A DNA stretch of 64,000 nt, taken from NCBI RefSeq assembly GCF_031844685.1, contig NZ_CP134605.1, positions 2,686,001-2,750,000 of the forward strand, in the 5' to 3' direction. The position numbers and the translations under genes were made by a program. Under the pieces are notes generated by a model, which searched no databases, was not told where the DNA came from, and saw only the letters and a program-made list of their open reading frames with translations. The DNA is from Streptomyces sp. ITFR-21. Lineage in GTDB: Bacteria > Actinomycetota > Actinomycetes > Streptomycetales > Streptomycetaceae. This document shows, in pieces, positions 44,686 through 55,536 of this stretch; the first letter of the stretch is position 1, and every line of letters starts with the position of its first letter.

Positions 44686-46511
44686 CGCTCGGCGCCTTCG
44701 AGGTCCGCTGCCTGGTGGTCCGGTCTTTCACGTGCCTCTGTCTGGAGGTCCGGGGAGGGGCCGGATCCGTCCACGTGCGTGTTGAGTGCCCGGAACCGGC
44801 CGCCGAAGAAGAGCAGCGGATCGTGCGGAACGTCGTCCGACGGTGTCCACGACGATACCCGGGCCACCACGATCGAGTGATCGCCTGCCGGCACGACGGA
44901 CTGGACGGTGCATTCCAGCCACCCCATGCCGTTCTGGAGCAGCGGCGCACCGGTGCGCTCCCCCGCGCGCCAGGGATGCTCGGCGAACTGGGCGTCGCCG
45001 TCCGGCCGGTCGCCGCGGGCGAAGTGACGGGCGGTGTGCTCCTGGCGGGCGGACAGGATGGTGAGGCCCAGCGGTGTCCCCGGCGAGACTAGTGCTCCGA
45101 GCCTGGAGGTGTGGTCGAAGCAGACCAGCACGAGGGCTGGGTCCAGCGAGACGGTGGCGAAGGAGTTGACCGTGGTGGCGTGCGGTACGCCGTCGGAGAC
45201 CGTGGTGGCGACCACGACGCCGGTGGCAAAGCTCCGTCCGGCCTGCCGGACCAGTTTGCCGTCGGCTTCCGGGCCCGCGAGGGTCTGACCGGCCGGCGGC
45301 GGCTCGGGAGGGTCGGCCGCGGCGGCGGCATTGTTCCCGTAGCGGCGGACGGCGACGTACCCGGTCGCGGCGGCGACCGCTGCGCAGACTGCGGCCACCA
45401 GCAGCAGCACGGTGAAGGACCGCCTCATCGGGCCCACGTCGACGATCCCGATGAACATGAGGACGGAGACGGTGACCCCGGCGAATGTGCCGAGGGTGAA
45501 GTAGCCGGACACCCGCCCGGCCACGCCAACCGGCTCGTTCGCCAGGATCCGGGCCTGGAAGAGTACTGCGAACACCTGGCCGGCGCCGAGCATGACGGTA
45601 CTGGCCGCGATGGCGACCCAGGCGGTCGTGACGAAGGTCATACAGGCAAGCGATACGGAGATCACGAGCCCGGCCACCAGCGCGGGACGGAGTCCCCGCT
45701 GGGTGCGCAGCCGGCCGGCGAGCGTGGCGCCGACCACGCCTCCGACGCCGTTGGCGAGGTTGATGGCGCTCAGCCAAAAGGCCCCACCGCCCAGGAAGTC
45801 CCGGGCGACGACGTTGGGGTAGACGTTGATCAGTCCCGCGCCAGCGTTCAGCGCGAACACGCCGGCGAGCAGGAGCCGACTGCTCGCGGTCAGCCGCGGT
45901 CGGCCGGCGCCCGAGCCCGGTACGCCGCGACCGGCGCCGTCGGCCGTGGGGGCGGTCGCCAGTTTGACCAGCAGGAGTCCGGAGACGACGAAGGTGATGA
46001 TGTCCAGAAAGATGAGCGCCGGCAAATTGGTGACCTGGAGCATCAGCGGCGCGGCAGCCGTCCCCAGGACGAAGGTCAGCCAATCCACCCGTGACAGCGC
46101 CGCCAGAGCGCCGGGTATCCGCTCGGCGGGCAGCACTCGGCGCAGGTACGCGGTCTGGGAGGCGGTGAAGAACGGCGTCAGCAGGCTGAGGAACGCCATC
46201 ACGCCGATGGTGACCGCCGAGGTGAAGCCGATGCCGGCCCAGACGGCGATCAGCAGCATCGTCAGTACTGTGGCGCGCAGCCCGTCCAGGCCGATCAGCG
46301 TCCGCCGGGTGTCTCGGCGGTCGGCGAGCGGGGCGAGCAGCCGCGAACCGAAGAGAACCGGCAGGTACACCAGCACGATGGCGGTAGTGAGCAGGGCGTT
46401 GGAGCCGTGGTGCTGGTTGTAGGCGTAGTAGACGACACCGGTGCGGAACAGCCAGTTACCGAGCTGGCTCACCGAGTACGCCGACAGCAGGACGGGCAGA
46501 GGGGAGTTCAC
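44682..46511 (-). CDS. MFS transporter fused to a flavin-reductase-like domain
   Basis: 609 residues. GTG start chosen at 46511 with GAGGGA ribosome-binding site. Residues 1-410 form an MFS permease (LLSAYSVSQLGNWLFRTGVVYYAY, LADRRDTRRTLIGLDGLRATVLTMLL, SAINLANGVGGVVGATLAGRL). Residues about 435-600 form a flavin reductase-like FMN-binding domain (FATGVVVATTVSDGVPHATTVNSFATVSLDPALVLVCFDHTS, FAEHPWRAGERTGAPLL, VVARVSSW, PLLFFGGRFRAL). This permease-reductase fusion is unusual. It suggests that redox chemistry and export of one product are linked, or that two genes fused. Overlaps the peptidase start by 4 bases. Confidence 0.88.
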   Translation of the reverse strand: MNSPLPVLLSAYSVSQLGNWLFRTGVVYYAYNQHHGSNALLTTAIVLVYLPVLFGSRLLAPLADRRDTRRTLIGLDGLRATVLTMLLIAVWAGIGFTSAVTIGVMAFLSLLTPFFTASQTAYLRRVLPAERIPGALAALSRVDWLTFVLGTAAAPLMLQVTNLPALIFLDIITFVVSGLLLVKLATAPTADGAGRGVPGSGAGRPRLTASSRLLLAGVFALNAGAGLINVYPNVVARDFLGGGAFWLSAINLANGVGGVVGATLAGRLRTQRGLRPALVAGLVISVSLACMTFVTTAWVAIAASTVMLGAGQVFAVLFQARILANEPVGVAGRVSGYFTLGTFAGVTVSVLMFIGIVDVGPMRRSFTVLLLVAAVCAAVAAATGYVAVRRYGNNAAAAADPPEPPPAGQTLAGPEADGKLVRQAGRSFATGVVVATTVSDGVPHATTVNSFATVSLDPALVLVCFDHTSRLGALVSPGTPLGLTILSARQEHTARHFARGDRPDGDAQFAEHPWRAGERTGAPLLQNGMGWLECTVQSVVPAGDHSIVVARVSSWTPSDDVPHDPLLFFGGRFRALNTHVDGSGPSPDLQTEARERPDHQAADLEGAER

Positions 46512-46606
46512 GGATCCCTCAGGGCGTGCGACGGCCGGCACAGGCGGTCCTCCTGGTAAGTGTTCGGCCCTCGCGCGCACACGTCCGGGCATGTCCTGGC
46601 CTGCGG

Positions 46607-48961
46607 TCAGTTCGCCGGAGTACCCGAAGCCTTGGCAATTCGGGCGCGCAGTTCGTCGATCTCCGCGACGTCGGCGCCGTGCTCCGCCGCGCGGGCCACG
46701 TCCTCGGTGGCACCGGCGGGATCGCCCGACTCCAGTCGCAGGACAGCCCGGTTGTAGGCGTAGTCCGGGTCGTCGGAAAGCTCCATCGCGCGATCGAGGC
46801 AGGTCAGGGACTCCTGCGGCCGACCGCCGGTGTACAGCACGTCCGCGAGGTTGTTCCACGCCTCGGTGAGCTTGGGATCACGCGCGAGTGCTGTCCGCAG
46901 GCTCTCCTCGGCCTCCTCGGTGCGGCCGAGTTGCGACAGGGCCAGGCCCCGGTTGCTCCATGCTTGCGCGTTGCGCGGGTCGTGGTATGTCGCCGCGTCC
47001 AGGCTCGCCAGCGCCTCAGCGGCCTCGCCTCGCTTGAGGCGCAGGACGGCCAGCCCCAGGTGGGCTCGCGACTCTCCGGGCTTGAGCTCCAGCACTCGGG
47101 CGAAGTCGTACTCGGCCGCCTCCGCGTCACCGCGCTGCACGTGCAGGCGGGCCCGGTTCAGGTGGGCCTCGTAGTATGGCGGGCACAGTGAGATGGCCCG
47201 GTCGTAGTACTCCAGTGCCTCGTCATGCCGCCCGATGCGCTGCAGCATGTTGGCCAGGTCGTTGGCGTACTCGCCGTAATTCGGGTCGAGGGCCATTGTC
47301 CGCTGATAGACTTCGTACGCCTTCGGGAAGTCCTTCGTCATCTCGTAGATCTGCGCCGTGTTGTATACGAGGATCGACTGGTGCAGTGCGTACTTCTCGT
47401 CCCCGTAGATGTCGTGCATCCGCTCCATGCCCTCGGTGCAGAGCCGCAGGGCCTCTTCAGGATTTCCTTGGCGGGCCCTGATGTACGCGAGGGCATTCTC
47501 AGCGAAGACCTTGAGGTATTCGTATTTTGGGTGGTCGCTGAATTCTCCGCTGATCTTTTCCAGGTTGAGGACAGCGAACCGCTCCGCGGTGGTCAGATCC
47601 GGGGGCGACTGATACCTCCCGTGGGCCATACTCTGCGAATACAGGACGGTCGGAGTGTAAAGGCTCTGAGGGAAGTGCTGGTAGAAGGTGTCGAGGTAGG
47701 GAATCGACACGTGGGCTAACCCGAGCGAGTACAGCACGAACGCCATGCGCAGGTAGACGAGGTTGTGGATCTGCCCTCCGCCGGGCATCGTCCGAAGCTG
47801 TGGGTCCGCCCAGAAGCGGGAGAACAGGTCGAACCAGGTGTCGTAGAGGCCGATCTCCTGGAGGGAGATCGACACCGACGCCAGGGCCACCATCTGGTCG
47901 GACGTGTCTCGCAGGGCGAGGTGGTGGACCGGGTGCAGGACCTCTTCCGGTCGCCCGGCCAGAGCGGCGAGCACCTCCCGGTGCAGGCGTTCCTTGACGC
48001 CGGCGTCGAAGGTCTCGTAATTGCGCACGGCGATGGGGTCGTCGTCGGTGCAGTGATCCAGGATGTGACGCTCCAGCAGGTCATACCGGGGCCGCTCGCC
48101 GAGCAGGCTGAGATAAAGGTCCAGGTGTGTCTCGAAGGAGAGGTATCCCGGCAGGGAGACGTCGGCCTGCGCACAGTGCATGAGCGCGGACAAGCGGCCC
48201 GGCTGACCCTGGGCGAGTCGCCACAGTTCTTCGAGTCGCTTGGCGGCTGGCGCCTCGTAGCCCCAGCTTTCCACCATTCGGCGCACCTCGGGCTTCGACA
48301 GCGGCGGCAGCGCCACCGTCGCGCTGTTCGCGGTGAGCCAGACGTCCGGGTCGCCGTCGACCAGCAGGACGATCGTCAGGTTCCGGCACAGACTTCTGCG
48401 GTGTGCCACGATCTCCAGGAACTGGGTGACCGTCGGCGGCAGCGACTCGGCGTTGTCGATGACGAGAACGTGGCTCTGCTCGGCAGCACTGGCGAAGGCA
48501 TCGAGGAACTCGTAAACCCCGTTGAGGAGTTTGGACTGGTACTCGTGGAAGTAGAACCGGGTCCGCTCGTCACGGCCGGCGACGCCGGTGAGATCCTTGG
48601 GCACCTCATAGGCCGGGGAGTCGCGGTGGGGAAACAGGCGCTTGAGGGACTGCTCGGCTGCGGTGACCAGCTCCGGGGCATCGGTCTCGGCGACGGCCAG
48701 GGCGTGGTCCACCAGCGGCTGCAGTCCGGCCAGGTAGCCGTGGGAGTACTTGTGCCCGTTTCCGGCCACTACCGTCCGCCCCGACAGCGCGCCGTCCGTG
48801 GAGGCGAGCCACTCCCGTACGGTGTCGGCCTTCCCTCCGCCGCCAGGCGAGGCGACCAGAAGGAACACCGGACCCTCCGGGTCCGCGGCGTCGAGCAGCC
48901 CGGTCGCCCGGTCTAACTCGCGGAAGAGTTCGGGGCGGACACGCGAATGACGAGCGGTCAT
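46607..48961 (-). CDS. P-loop NTPase-like protein with TPR repeats
   Basis: 784 residues. N-terminal STAND/AAA-like domain: VFLLVASPGGGGKADTVREWL (P-loop with Ala after the lysine instead of Ser/Thr) and HVLVIDNAESLPPTVTQFLEIVAHRR (Walker B). A helical middle follows, then about eight C-terminal TPRs (EALEYYDRAISLCPPYYEAHLNRARLHVQRGDAEAAEYDFARVLELKPGE, NAQAWSNRGLALSQLGRTEEAEESLRTAL). AGGAG ribosome-binding site. It is the first large gene after the peptide and its terminator. Possible roles: scaffold that presents the peptide, or a regulator; no HTH or kinase domain is seen. Confidence 0.85.
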   Translation of the reverse strand: MTARHSRVRPELFRELDRATGLLDAADPEGPVFLLVASPGGGGKADTVREWLASTDGALSGRTVVAGNGHKYSHGYLAGLQPLVDHALAVAETDAPELVTAAEQSLKRLFPHRDSPAYEVPKDLTGVAGRDERTRFYFHEYQSKLLNGVYEFLDAFASAAEQSHVLVIDNAESLPPTVTQFLEIVAHRRSLCRNLTIVLLVDGDPDVWLTANSATVALPPLSKPEVRRMVESWGYEAPAAKRLEELWRLAQGQPGRLSALMHCAQADVSLPGYLSFETHLDLYLSLLGERPRYDLLERHILDHCTDDDPIAVRNYETFDAGVKERLHREVLAALAGRPEEVLHPVHHLALRDTSDQMVALASVSISLQEIGLYDTWFDLFSRFWADPQLRTMPGGGQIHNLVYLRMAFVLYSLGLAHVSIPYLDTFYQHFPQSLYTPTVLYSQSMAHGRYQSPPDLTTAERFAVLNLEKISGEFSDHPKYEYLKVFAENALAYIRARQGNPEEALRLCTEGMERMHDIYGDEKYALHQSILVYNTAQIYEMTKDFPKAYEVYQRTMALDPNYGEYANDLANMLQRIGRHDEALEYYDRAISLCPPYYEAHLNRARLHVQRGDAEAAEYDFARVLELKPGESRAHLGLAVLRLKRGEAAEALASLDAATYHDPRNAQAWSNRGLALSQLGRTEEAEESLRTALARDPKLTEAWNNLADVLYTGGRPQESLTCLDRAMELSDDPDYAYNRAVLRLESGDPAGATEDVARAAEHGADVAEIDELRARIAKASGTPAN

Positions 48962-49046
48962 GTGGGTAACTCCTGCTCCCGAAGAAGTGGCGATGATAAA
49001 CGAATCAAGGGGATCAAGAAAATGACATCTTCAGAAAGGAAAGAAC

Positions 49047-49078
49047 GGCGGGGGGCCCGGCGACCCGGACCCCCCGCC
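49047..49078 (-). terminator. Intrinsic terminator after the 21-residue peptide gene
   Basis: Perfect 9-bp GC stem (GGCGGGGGG / CCCCCCGCC) followed on the minus strand by a T-rich tract (GTTCTTTCCTTTC). It lies 8 bases after the peptide stop. A leaky terminator here would give the peptide a higher copy number than the enzymes downstream, as is usual for RiPP precursors. Confidence 0.82.
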
Positions 49079-49085
49079 TATCGCC

Positions 49086-49151
49086 TTAGCCGGCGACGTA
49101 CGGCGTGGTGGTGCGGACGGTGTCCTGCTTCTCAGCAACCTTGACCTTCAT
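49086..49151 (-). CDS. 21-residue peptide, candidate RiPP precursor
   Basis: Starts MKVKVAEKQD and ends TVRTTTPYVAG, TAA stop. Ideal AGGAGG ribosome-binding site (49158-49163) 6 bases before ATG; a -35/-10 pair lies about 60-85 bases upstream and a strong hairpin follows immediately. The first ten residues are charged (leader-like). The tail TTTPYVAG has one proline, which matches a prolyl oligopeptidase encoded in the same unit; cutting after it would release YVAG. No cysteine. The ATP-grasp ligase could then act on the terminal Gly carboxylate or the free amine. No named precursor family is recognised. Confidence 0.75.
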   Translation of the reverse strand: MKVKVAEKQDTVRTTTPYVAG

Positions 49152-49207
49152 GAGTGACCTCCTGACGCCAATTAGTCCGGACTGCGCAAGAGGCCTTGCG
49201 CCGCATC

Positions 49208-49237
49208 AGGATGCGGGAGGGCGGCTTGGCGTGTCAA
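49208..49237 (-). promoter_or_regulatory. Promoter of the peptide operon
   Basis: On the minus strand, TTGACA (49237-49232) is followed after 18 bp by CATCCT (49213-49208), close to the vegetative actinomycete consensus. The transcript would start near 49200, giving a leader of about 50 bases before the peptide ATG. Confidence 0.65.
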
Positions 49238-50187
49238 GGTCGCTTTTATGCCGGGCGGACGATCATGGCTGGAATCCTCAGAATACCGAATATGCACTCT
49301 GCGTACGGCGTCTACGTACTTCGGGGCGTCGGGAAAGAGATCGGCCGCAACCCGCTTCATCCCGATACCAGGGTTCCGCCGACATCTCGCGCCCCTTGAC
49401 GACCGGAAGCAACGGGCGGCGGCGACGCCGCCGCGGAAGCCGAACCGGCGAGTGACCAGCCGATCGAGCAGAGACCGTGTGGGATCAGTTGTGCGGCGTT
49501 TTGATGCTGCCTCCGCGGTCACAAGAGCCGTCAGCCGGACAGGGTGCGTCCGATAAGTAACCTGCTGCCCATGCCGGCCACGTAAGGCAGGTGCCCGCTG
49601 TACAGCTGGGGAAAGATCTGCGGCATGAACCTGCCGGGTATCGGCTGCCACGTAATGTGCGCACGCATCAATTTCAGCCATCCCGAACAGAGGGAAGCCA
49701 TGCCTTCCGACAGTGCCGGTCGTCCAGGCTGGCGGAGCGAGATCTACCGGATGGAACAGGACCCCGCTACTTCATCGGTCGTAGGCTACTCGCGAAAGTG
49801 TCGAGCACACCGGATGTCCGGGAAAGCAGCTCAGGCCATTACCTGCACCGCGGCACGGACCCCGCGCCGCGCAATCCCATAAGCGGACCCTTCTGGAATC
49901 CGTAGTATCTGGTATTGTCCCCGAGGGGATTTTCCGGGGGGATAACATGTCCGTGCGACCGCCGTGAAATCCGCGGAACGCCTCGCGCCGTGTCCCCCCG
50001 GCACGGCGCCCGCGCCACGGGGGCAGCGGCCCGGCCGACGACGGCGGTCCCGCCCGCGCCACCCGCGCGGGCGCCCCGAGCCCTTCCGCCGGAACGGAGC
50101 CCCTCCAGCGCCTGCCCGCACCCCGTCCGTCCCGCGCGGGGCGGTCCGGACAACCGCCGAACGACGTGTGCACCGCGGAAGGGTGAC
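49238..50187. other. Gene-poor stretch between the peptide operon and the PqqD remnant
   Basis: 950 bp. The left two thirds (to about 49900) are less GC-rich than the rest of the window, and the frames open in it show no usual codon bias or motifs. At 49947 an ATG with a GGGGGGATAAC ribosome-binding site opens only a six-codon frame (MSVRPP). From 49960 on the DNA is very GC-rich. I cannot assign any gene here. Confidence 0.5.
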
Positions 50188-52322
<2,135 letters not shown>

Positions 52323-52649
52323 CCCGTGGTCCGACGCTCGGCGGGTACGCGCGGGACCGCGCTACCCGCCGGTGACACGGTGACCTACCGCCCGCCCGGC
52401 ACCCCCGCCCCCGCCCCCGGCAGCCGCGGGGCGGCCCGGACCCGTCCGCTTGCCCGGCGGTCCCGCGGGACCGCGCACCCGGCGCCCCGCCGCGGACCGG
52501 CCCCCCGCCCCGCCGCGCGCTCCCGCGCCGCCCGGCGGGCCGCAGCGCGCCCGCCCACGGGCCGGGGCCCGCGGGCTTCCGGCCGAACCGCCGGTCATCC
52601 GCCACTCCTTACGCGTTCTTCCGTGCAAGCCACCGCGACGGAGGCCAAG

Positions 52650-53100
52650 TGAAGCAGCCACCCCTGATGACCTCGGCCCCGCACCGCGCGAGCGACGCGG
52701 CTCCCGCGCGACCGCCGCGGCTCCCCGACGGCGCCGACGGCGCCGACGGGCGCTTCGCCTGGCTGGCCCCGATGGCCCTGTAGCCGCTGGCACCTGCCCC
52801 GGCCGGCGGTGCGGCCGCAGGGGGGAGGGTCGCAACGCGCCGACGGCGAGGCGATGTTCGCCGCGATCCTCTGCGTCCTGCTCAGCGGCATGCCCTGGCG
52901 GGCGCCCAGGACGTTCGCCGTCTCCTGGCAGAACACCCACCGCCGCTGCACCCAGTGGAGCGCGGCCGGGCTCTGGGAGCGGATACCGGCGGACCGCGAG
53001 GACCCGCAGGCCCCGCCGCAGACACGGCAGTGGTGGGACACGGTGGCGTGGCTCGCCGAGGAGCGGCTGAACCGGATGGGGGCCCCGGCCCCCGAGACCG
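52650..53100 (+). pseudogene. IS5-type transposase N-terminal remnant
   Basis: WHLPRPAVRPQGGGSQRADGEAMFAAILCVLLSGMPWRAPRTFAVSWQNTHRRCTQWSAAGLWERI fits the DUF4096 N-terminal domain of IS5-family transposases (RxDxRxxFxAIxYVLRTGxxWRxLP pattern). Just upstream, in another frame, FAWLAPMAL is followed by a TAG. The DDE catalytic part is missing. A short, degenerate IS relic. Confidence 0.65.
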
Positions 53101-53717
53101 CGCCGCCCCCAGCGGGGGCGGCGCGGTCTTCCGCCTTCCGCGCCGCCGCCGGCCTGAACACGCGGTCGGGCGGGAGGCCGCAGGGTCCACGGAACCCGGT
53201 TCCCGGCGGATCGTCGACGCCCGGCACCCGGCACCGCTCCGCCTCACCCGTCGGCTCCCGGCCAGCCCGTCCCCGCGCGTACGCAACCGCGCGACGCGTC
53301 GGCCGGACCGCGCCCCCCGGCCGGCTCCCCGGCCGGAGCGCGCCGGTCAGCCGGATCCCGAAGCCGTGGGCGACCGCCGGGCGGGGATCGCCGGACGGGG
53401 ATCGCCGGGCCGTGCCGCCGTACCGGCCGCCCGCTCGCATCGCGCCATCGGCGAACCGTCCGGGGCACGGGAGAGGAGCCGGTCCGCGACCCCGGGCGGG
53501 TGCGAGGCGGGCGCGGCACCGGTGGGAGGCCGGGTCCGCCGCGCGTCCGCGAGCGCGCTCGGCCGTTTCACAACGGCCGGGGCAATCGGGCCCCGGCCGG
53601 TCCGCGGATTGGCCGAAATTCCGCCTCCGCCACCGACGCGGCAAGTACCGCGATAAGCAGCCAAATCCGGAAAGGGCGACCCTTGTTGCGGATTCCAGGT
53701 GCTCCGACCGCGTATTT
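53101..53717. other. Gene-free stretch
   Basis: About 600 bp with several open but featureless high-GC frames. Contains short direct repeats of GGGGATCGCCGG (about 53380-53410). The last 100 bases become AT-richer toward the promoter at 53718. Confidence 0.5.
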
Positions 53718-53745
53718 TTGACACGGCAAGCCGACCCATTAGGGT
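53718..53745 (+). promoter_or_regulatory. Consensus vegetative-type promoter
   Basis: TTGACA (53718-53723), 16-bp spacer, TAGGGT (53740-53745). One of the best matches to the actinomycete housekeeping consensus in this window. It points toward a small ORF (53802) and the flavohaemoglobin-NO synthase genes. Confidence 0.75.
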
Positions 53746-53801
53746 GGCCGGGGCTTTCCGACCGCACCCGCACATCCGCACGTCATGCACCGAGGAGCTC
53801 C

Positions 53802-53924
53802 GTGGCCACGCAGGATTTCACCGCGCGCGTGCGCCTGTCCGCGCCCCGCGGGCGCCGGCGAATGTGCCGCGCGACGGACGATACCGAGCGGGGCAGGACG
53901 ACGCCGCCGAGGCGCGTCATGTGA
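53802..53924 (+). CDS. Small ORF upstream of the flavohaemoglobin gene
   Basis: 40 codons, GTG start (VATQDFTARVRLSAPRGRRR...), with GAGGAG ideally spaced and the promoter at 53718 about 55 bases ahead. Basic peptide with no motif I recognise. It could be a real small protein, a leader peptide controlling the downstream pair, or a decayed gene end. Confidence 0.35.
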   Translation: MATQDFTARVRLSAPRGRRRMCRATDDTERGRTTPPRRVM

Positions 53925-53989
53925 CGCGCCCGCGCGGTCCTGCATAAATCCCGCAGTTTTTCGCCGATGCCGAACCACAGTGAATCGAG

Positions 53990-55321
53990 GTGCGCCGAGT
54001 GTTATTTCCCACCCGTGCATCGCGTCCCGGGAAAGGCCGTCGCGGTTCCGCGGCGGGCGGTGCATCCGGCGGTCCCTCCCCGCTGTCGCAGCCCCCGCCG
54101 CCGCCCCCGCCGCCCCCGCCGCCCCTCGTCACGCTCCAACCCCCGGTCCTGGAACCGCTGGCGGACGACGAGATCGCCCTGCTGCGCGCGAGCGTGGCCG
54201 TGGTAGGCCCCTTCGCCGCGGAGATGACCGTCTACTTCTACGCGATCCTGTTCACCCGCTACCCGCAGGTGCGCCAGCTCTTCCCCGCCGGCATGGACGT
54301 CCAACGGGACCGGCTGCTGCGGGGGCTGCTCCGGATCGTGGACCTGGTCGACGACCCCGTCAACCTGGTGCACTTCTGCAGCCGGCTGGGCCGCGACCAC
54401 CGCAAGTTCGGCGCGCTGGGCGGGCACTACCCCGCCGTCGGGGAGTGCCTGCTGGACTCCCTGGCGCGGTTCGCCGGGCCCGCCTGGAGCGCGGACCTGG
54501 CGACGGTGTGGACCCGTGCCTACCAACTGGTCGCCCAGGTCATGACGTTCGCCGCCGAGCAGGACGCCCTGGTCTCGCCCGCGGTGTGGTCGGCGGAGAT
54601 CATCCACCATGTGCAGCGCGGCCACGGCATCGCCGAGGTCACCGTGCGGCCGGAGAGCCCGTACCCGTACGTCGCGGGGCAGTACGCCGGCATCGAGACG
54701 CCCTGGCAGCCCAAGGCGTGGCGCTACTACTCGCCCGCGCACGCCCCGCGCGAGGACAACACGCTCACCTTCCACGTACGGGCCGTGTCCGGCGGCCAGG
54801 TCAGCCAGGCGCTTGTGCACCGGGCCAGGCCCGGCGACCGGGTCCACCTCGGCCCGGTCCAGGGCGACATGACACTCGACCCGAACAGCGACCGGGACCT
54901 GGTCTGCGTGGCCGGCGGCACCGGCATGGCCCCCATCCGGGCCCTGGTCGAGCAGGCCGCCCGCAACGGGACCGAGCGCTACGTCGACGTCTTCGTCGGC
55001 GCGCGCACCGCCGCCGAGTTATACGGACTCGACGACATGCTGCGGATGTCGCAGCGCCACCACTGGCTGTCGGTGCGCGCCGCCGTCTCCCACGAGCGGA
55101 TCGTCGGCCTGGAAGGGACGCTGCCCCAGGTGCTGGGGGAGTTCGGGCCCTGGTACCGGCACGACGCCTTCCTGTCCGGCCCCGTGGAGATGGTCACCCA
55201 GGCCACCGACATGCTGATCCGGCAGGGCGTGCCCAAGGAGCGGATCTACCGCGACCCGTTCGACGTACCGGCGCTGGAGGCCCAGCTGCTGCCCAAGGGA
55301 CCACCGGAGGAGGCCATGTGA
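53990..55321 (+). CDS. Flavohaemoglobin-like protein (globin plus FAD/NAD reductase)
   Basis: 443 residues from GTG 53990 (alternative GTG 53999). A low-complexity start with eleven consecutive prolines precedes the globin domain (about 50-190): B10 Tyr in MTVYFYAILFTRYPQVRQLFP, proximal His in LGRDHRKFGALGGHYPAVG. The reductase domain (200-440) has RYYS (FAD), VAGGTGMAP (NAD) and the FLSGPVEMV tail. Flavohaemoglobins dioxygenate NO to nitrate, and they can pass electrons through flavin to haem. Next gene, 215 bp on, is an NO synthase, so this protein could reduce the synthase or remove its product. Confidence 0.9.
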   Translation: MRRVLFPTRASRPGKGRRGSAAGGASGGPSPLSQPPPPPPPPPPPLVTLQPPVLEPLADDEIALLRASVAVVGPFAAEMTVYFYAILFTRYPQVRQLFPAGMDVQRDRLLRGLLRIVDLVDDPVNLVHFCSRLGRDHRKFGALGGHYPAVGECLLDSLARFAGPAWSADLATVWTRAYQLVAQVMTFAAEQDALVSPAVWSAEIIHHVQRGHGIAEVTVRPESPYPYVAGQYAGIETPWQPKAWRYYSPAHAPREDNTLTFHVRAVSGGQVSQALVHRARPGDRVHLGPVQGDMTLDPNSDRDLVCVAGGTGMAPIRALVEQAARNGTERYVDVFVGARTAAELYGLDDMLRMSQRHHWLSVRAAVSHERIVGLEGTLPQVLGEFGPWYRHDAFLSGPVEMVTQATDMLIRQGVPKERIYRDPFDVPALEAQLLPKGPPEEAM

Positions 55322-55536
55322 GCCGCCGGAGCCGACCGCCGGCCGGTTGAGCAGTCCCCGCCCCCGCCAGCCCGCGGCCCCGCCGGCCGGCCGCCGTGCC
55401 GCCCGGCTGACCCGCCGAGGTGCCGAGCACCGCAGGCCGGGCGTCCGGGCGCCGGGCCGCCGAAGCCGCCGCCGAGCCACCAGCCGTGCGCCCCAGCGCC
55501 GGGCGCACCCGGGACCCGACCAGGAGAGAACCGCCC

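Noticed and set aside
49172..49681. Minus-strand open frame of 169 codons upstream of the peptide gene
   Set aside because: It covers the promoter and ribosome-binding site of the peptide gene, lacks high-GC codon bias and shows no domain.
49625..49905. Overlapping plus-strand open frames that could encode a second precursor peptide
   Set aside because: One has a fair ribosome-binding site (49700), but composition and codon use look random and no motif or terminator follows.
52323..52650. Possible gene between enolase and the transposase relic
   Set aside because: Only Arg/Pro/Ala-rich frames with no start signals or domains.
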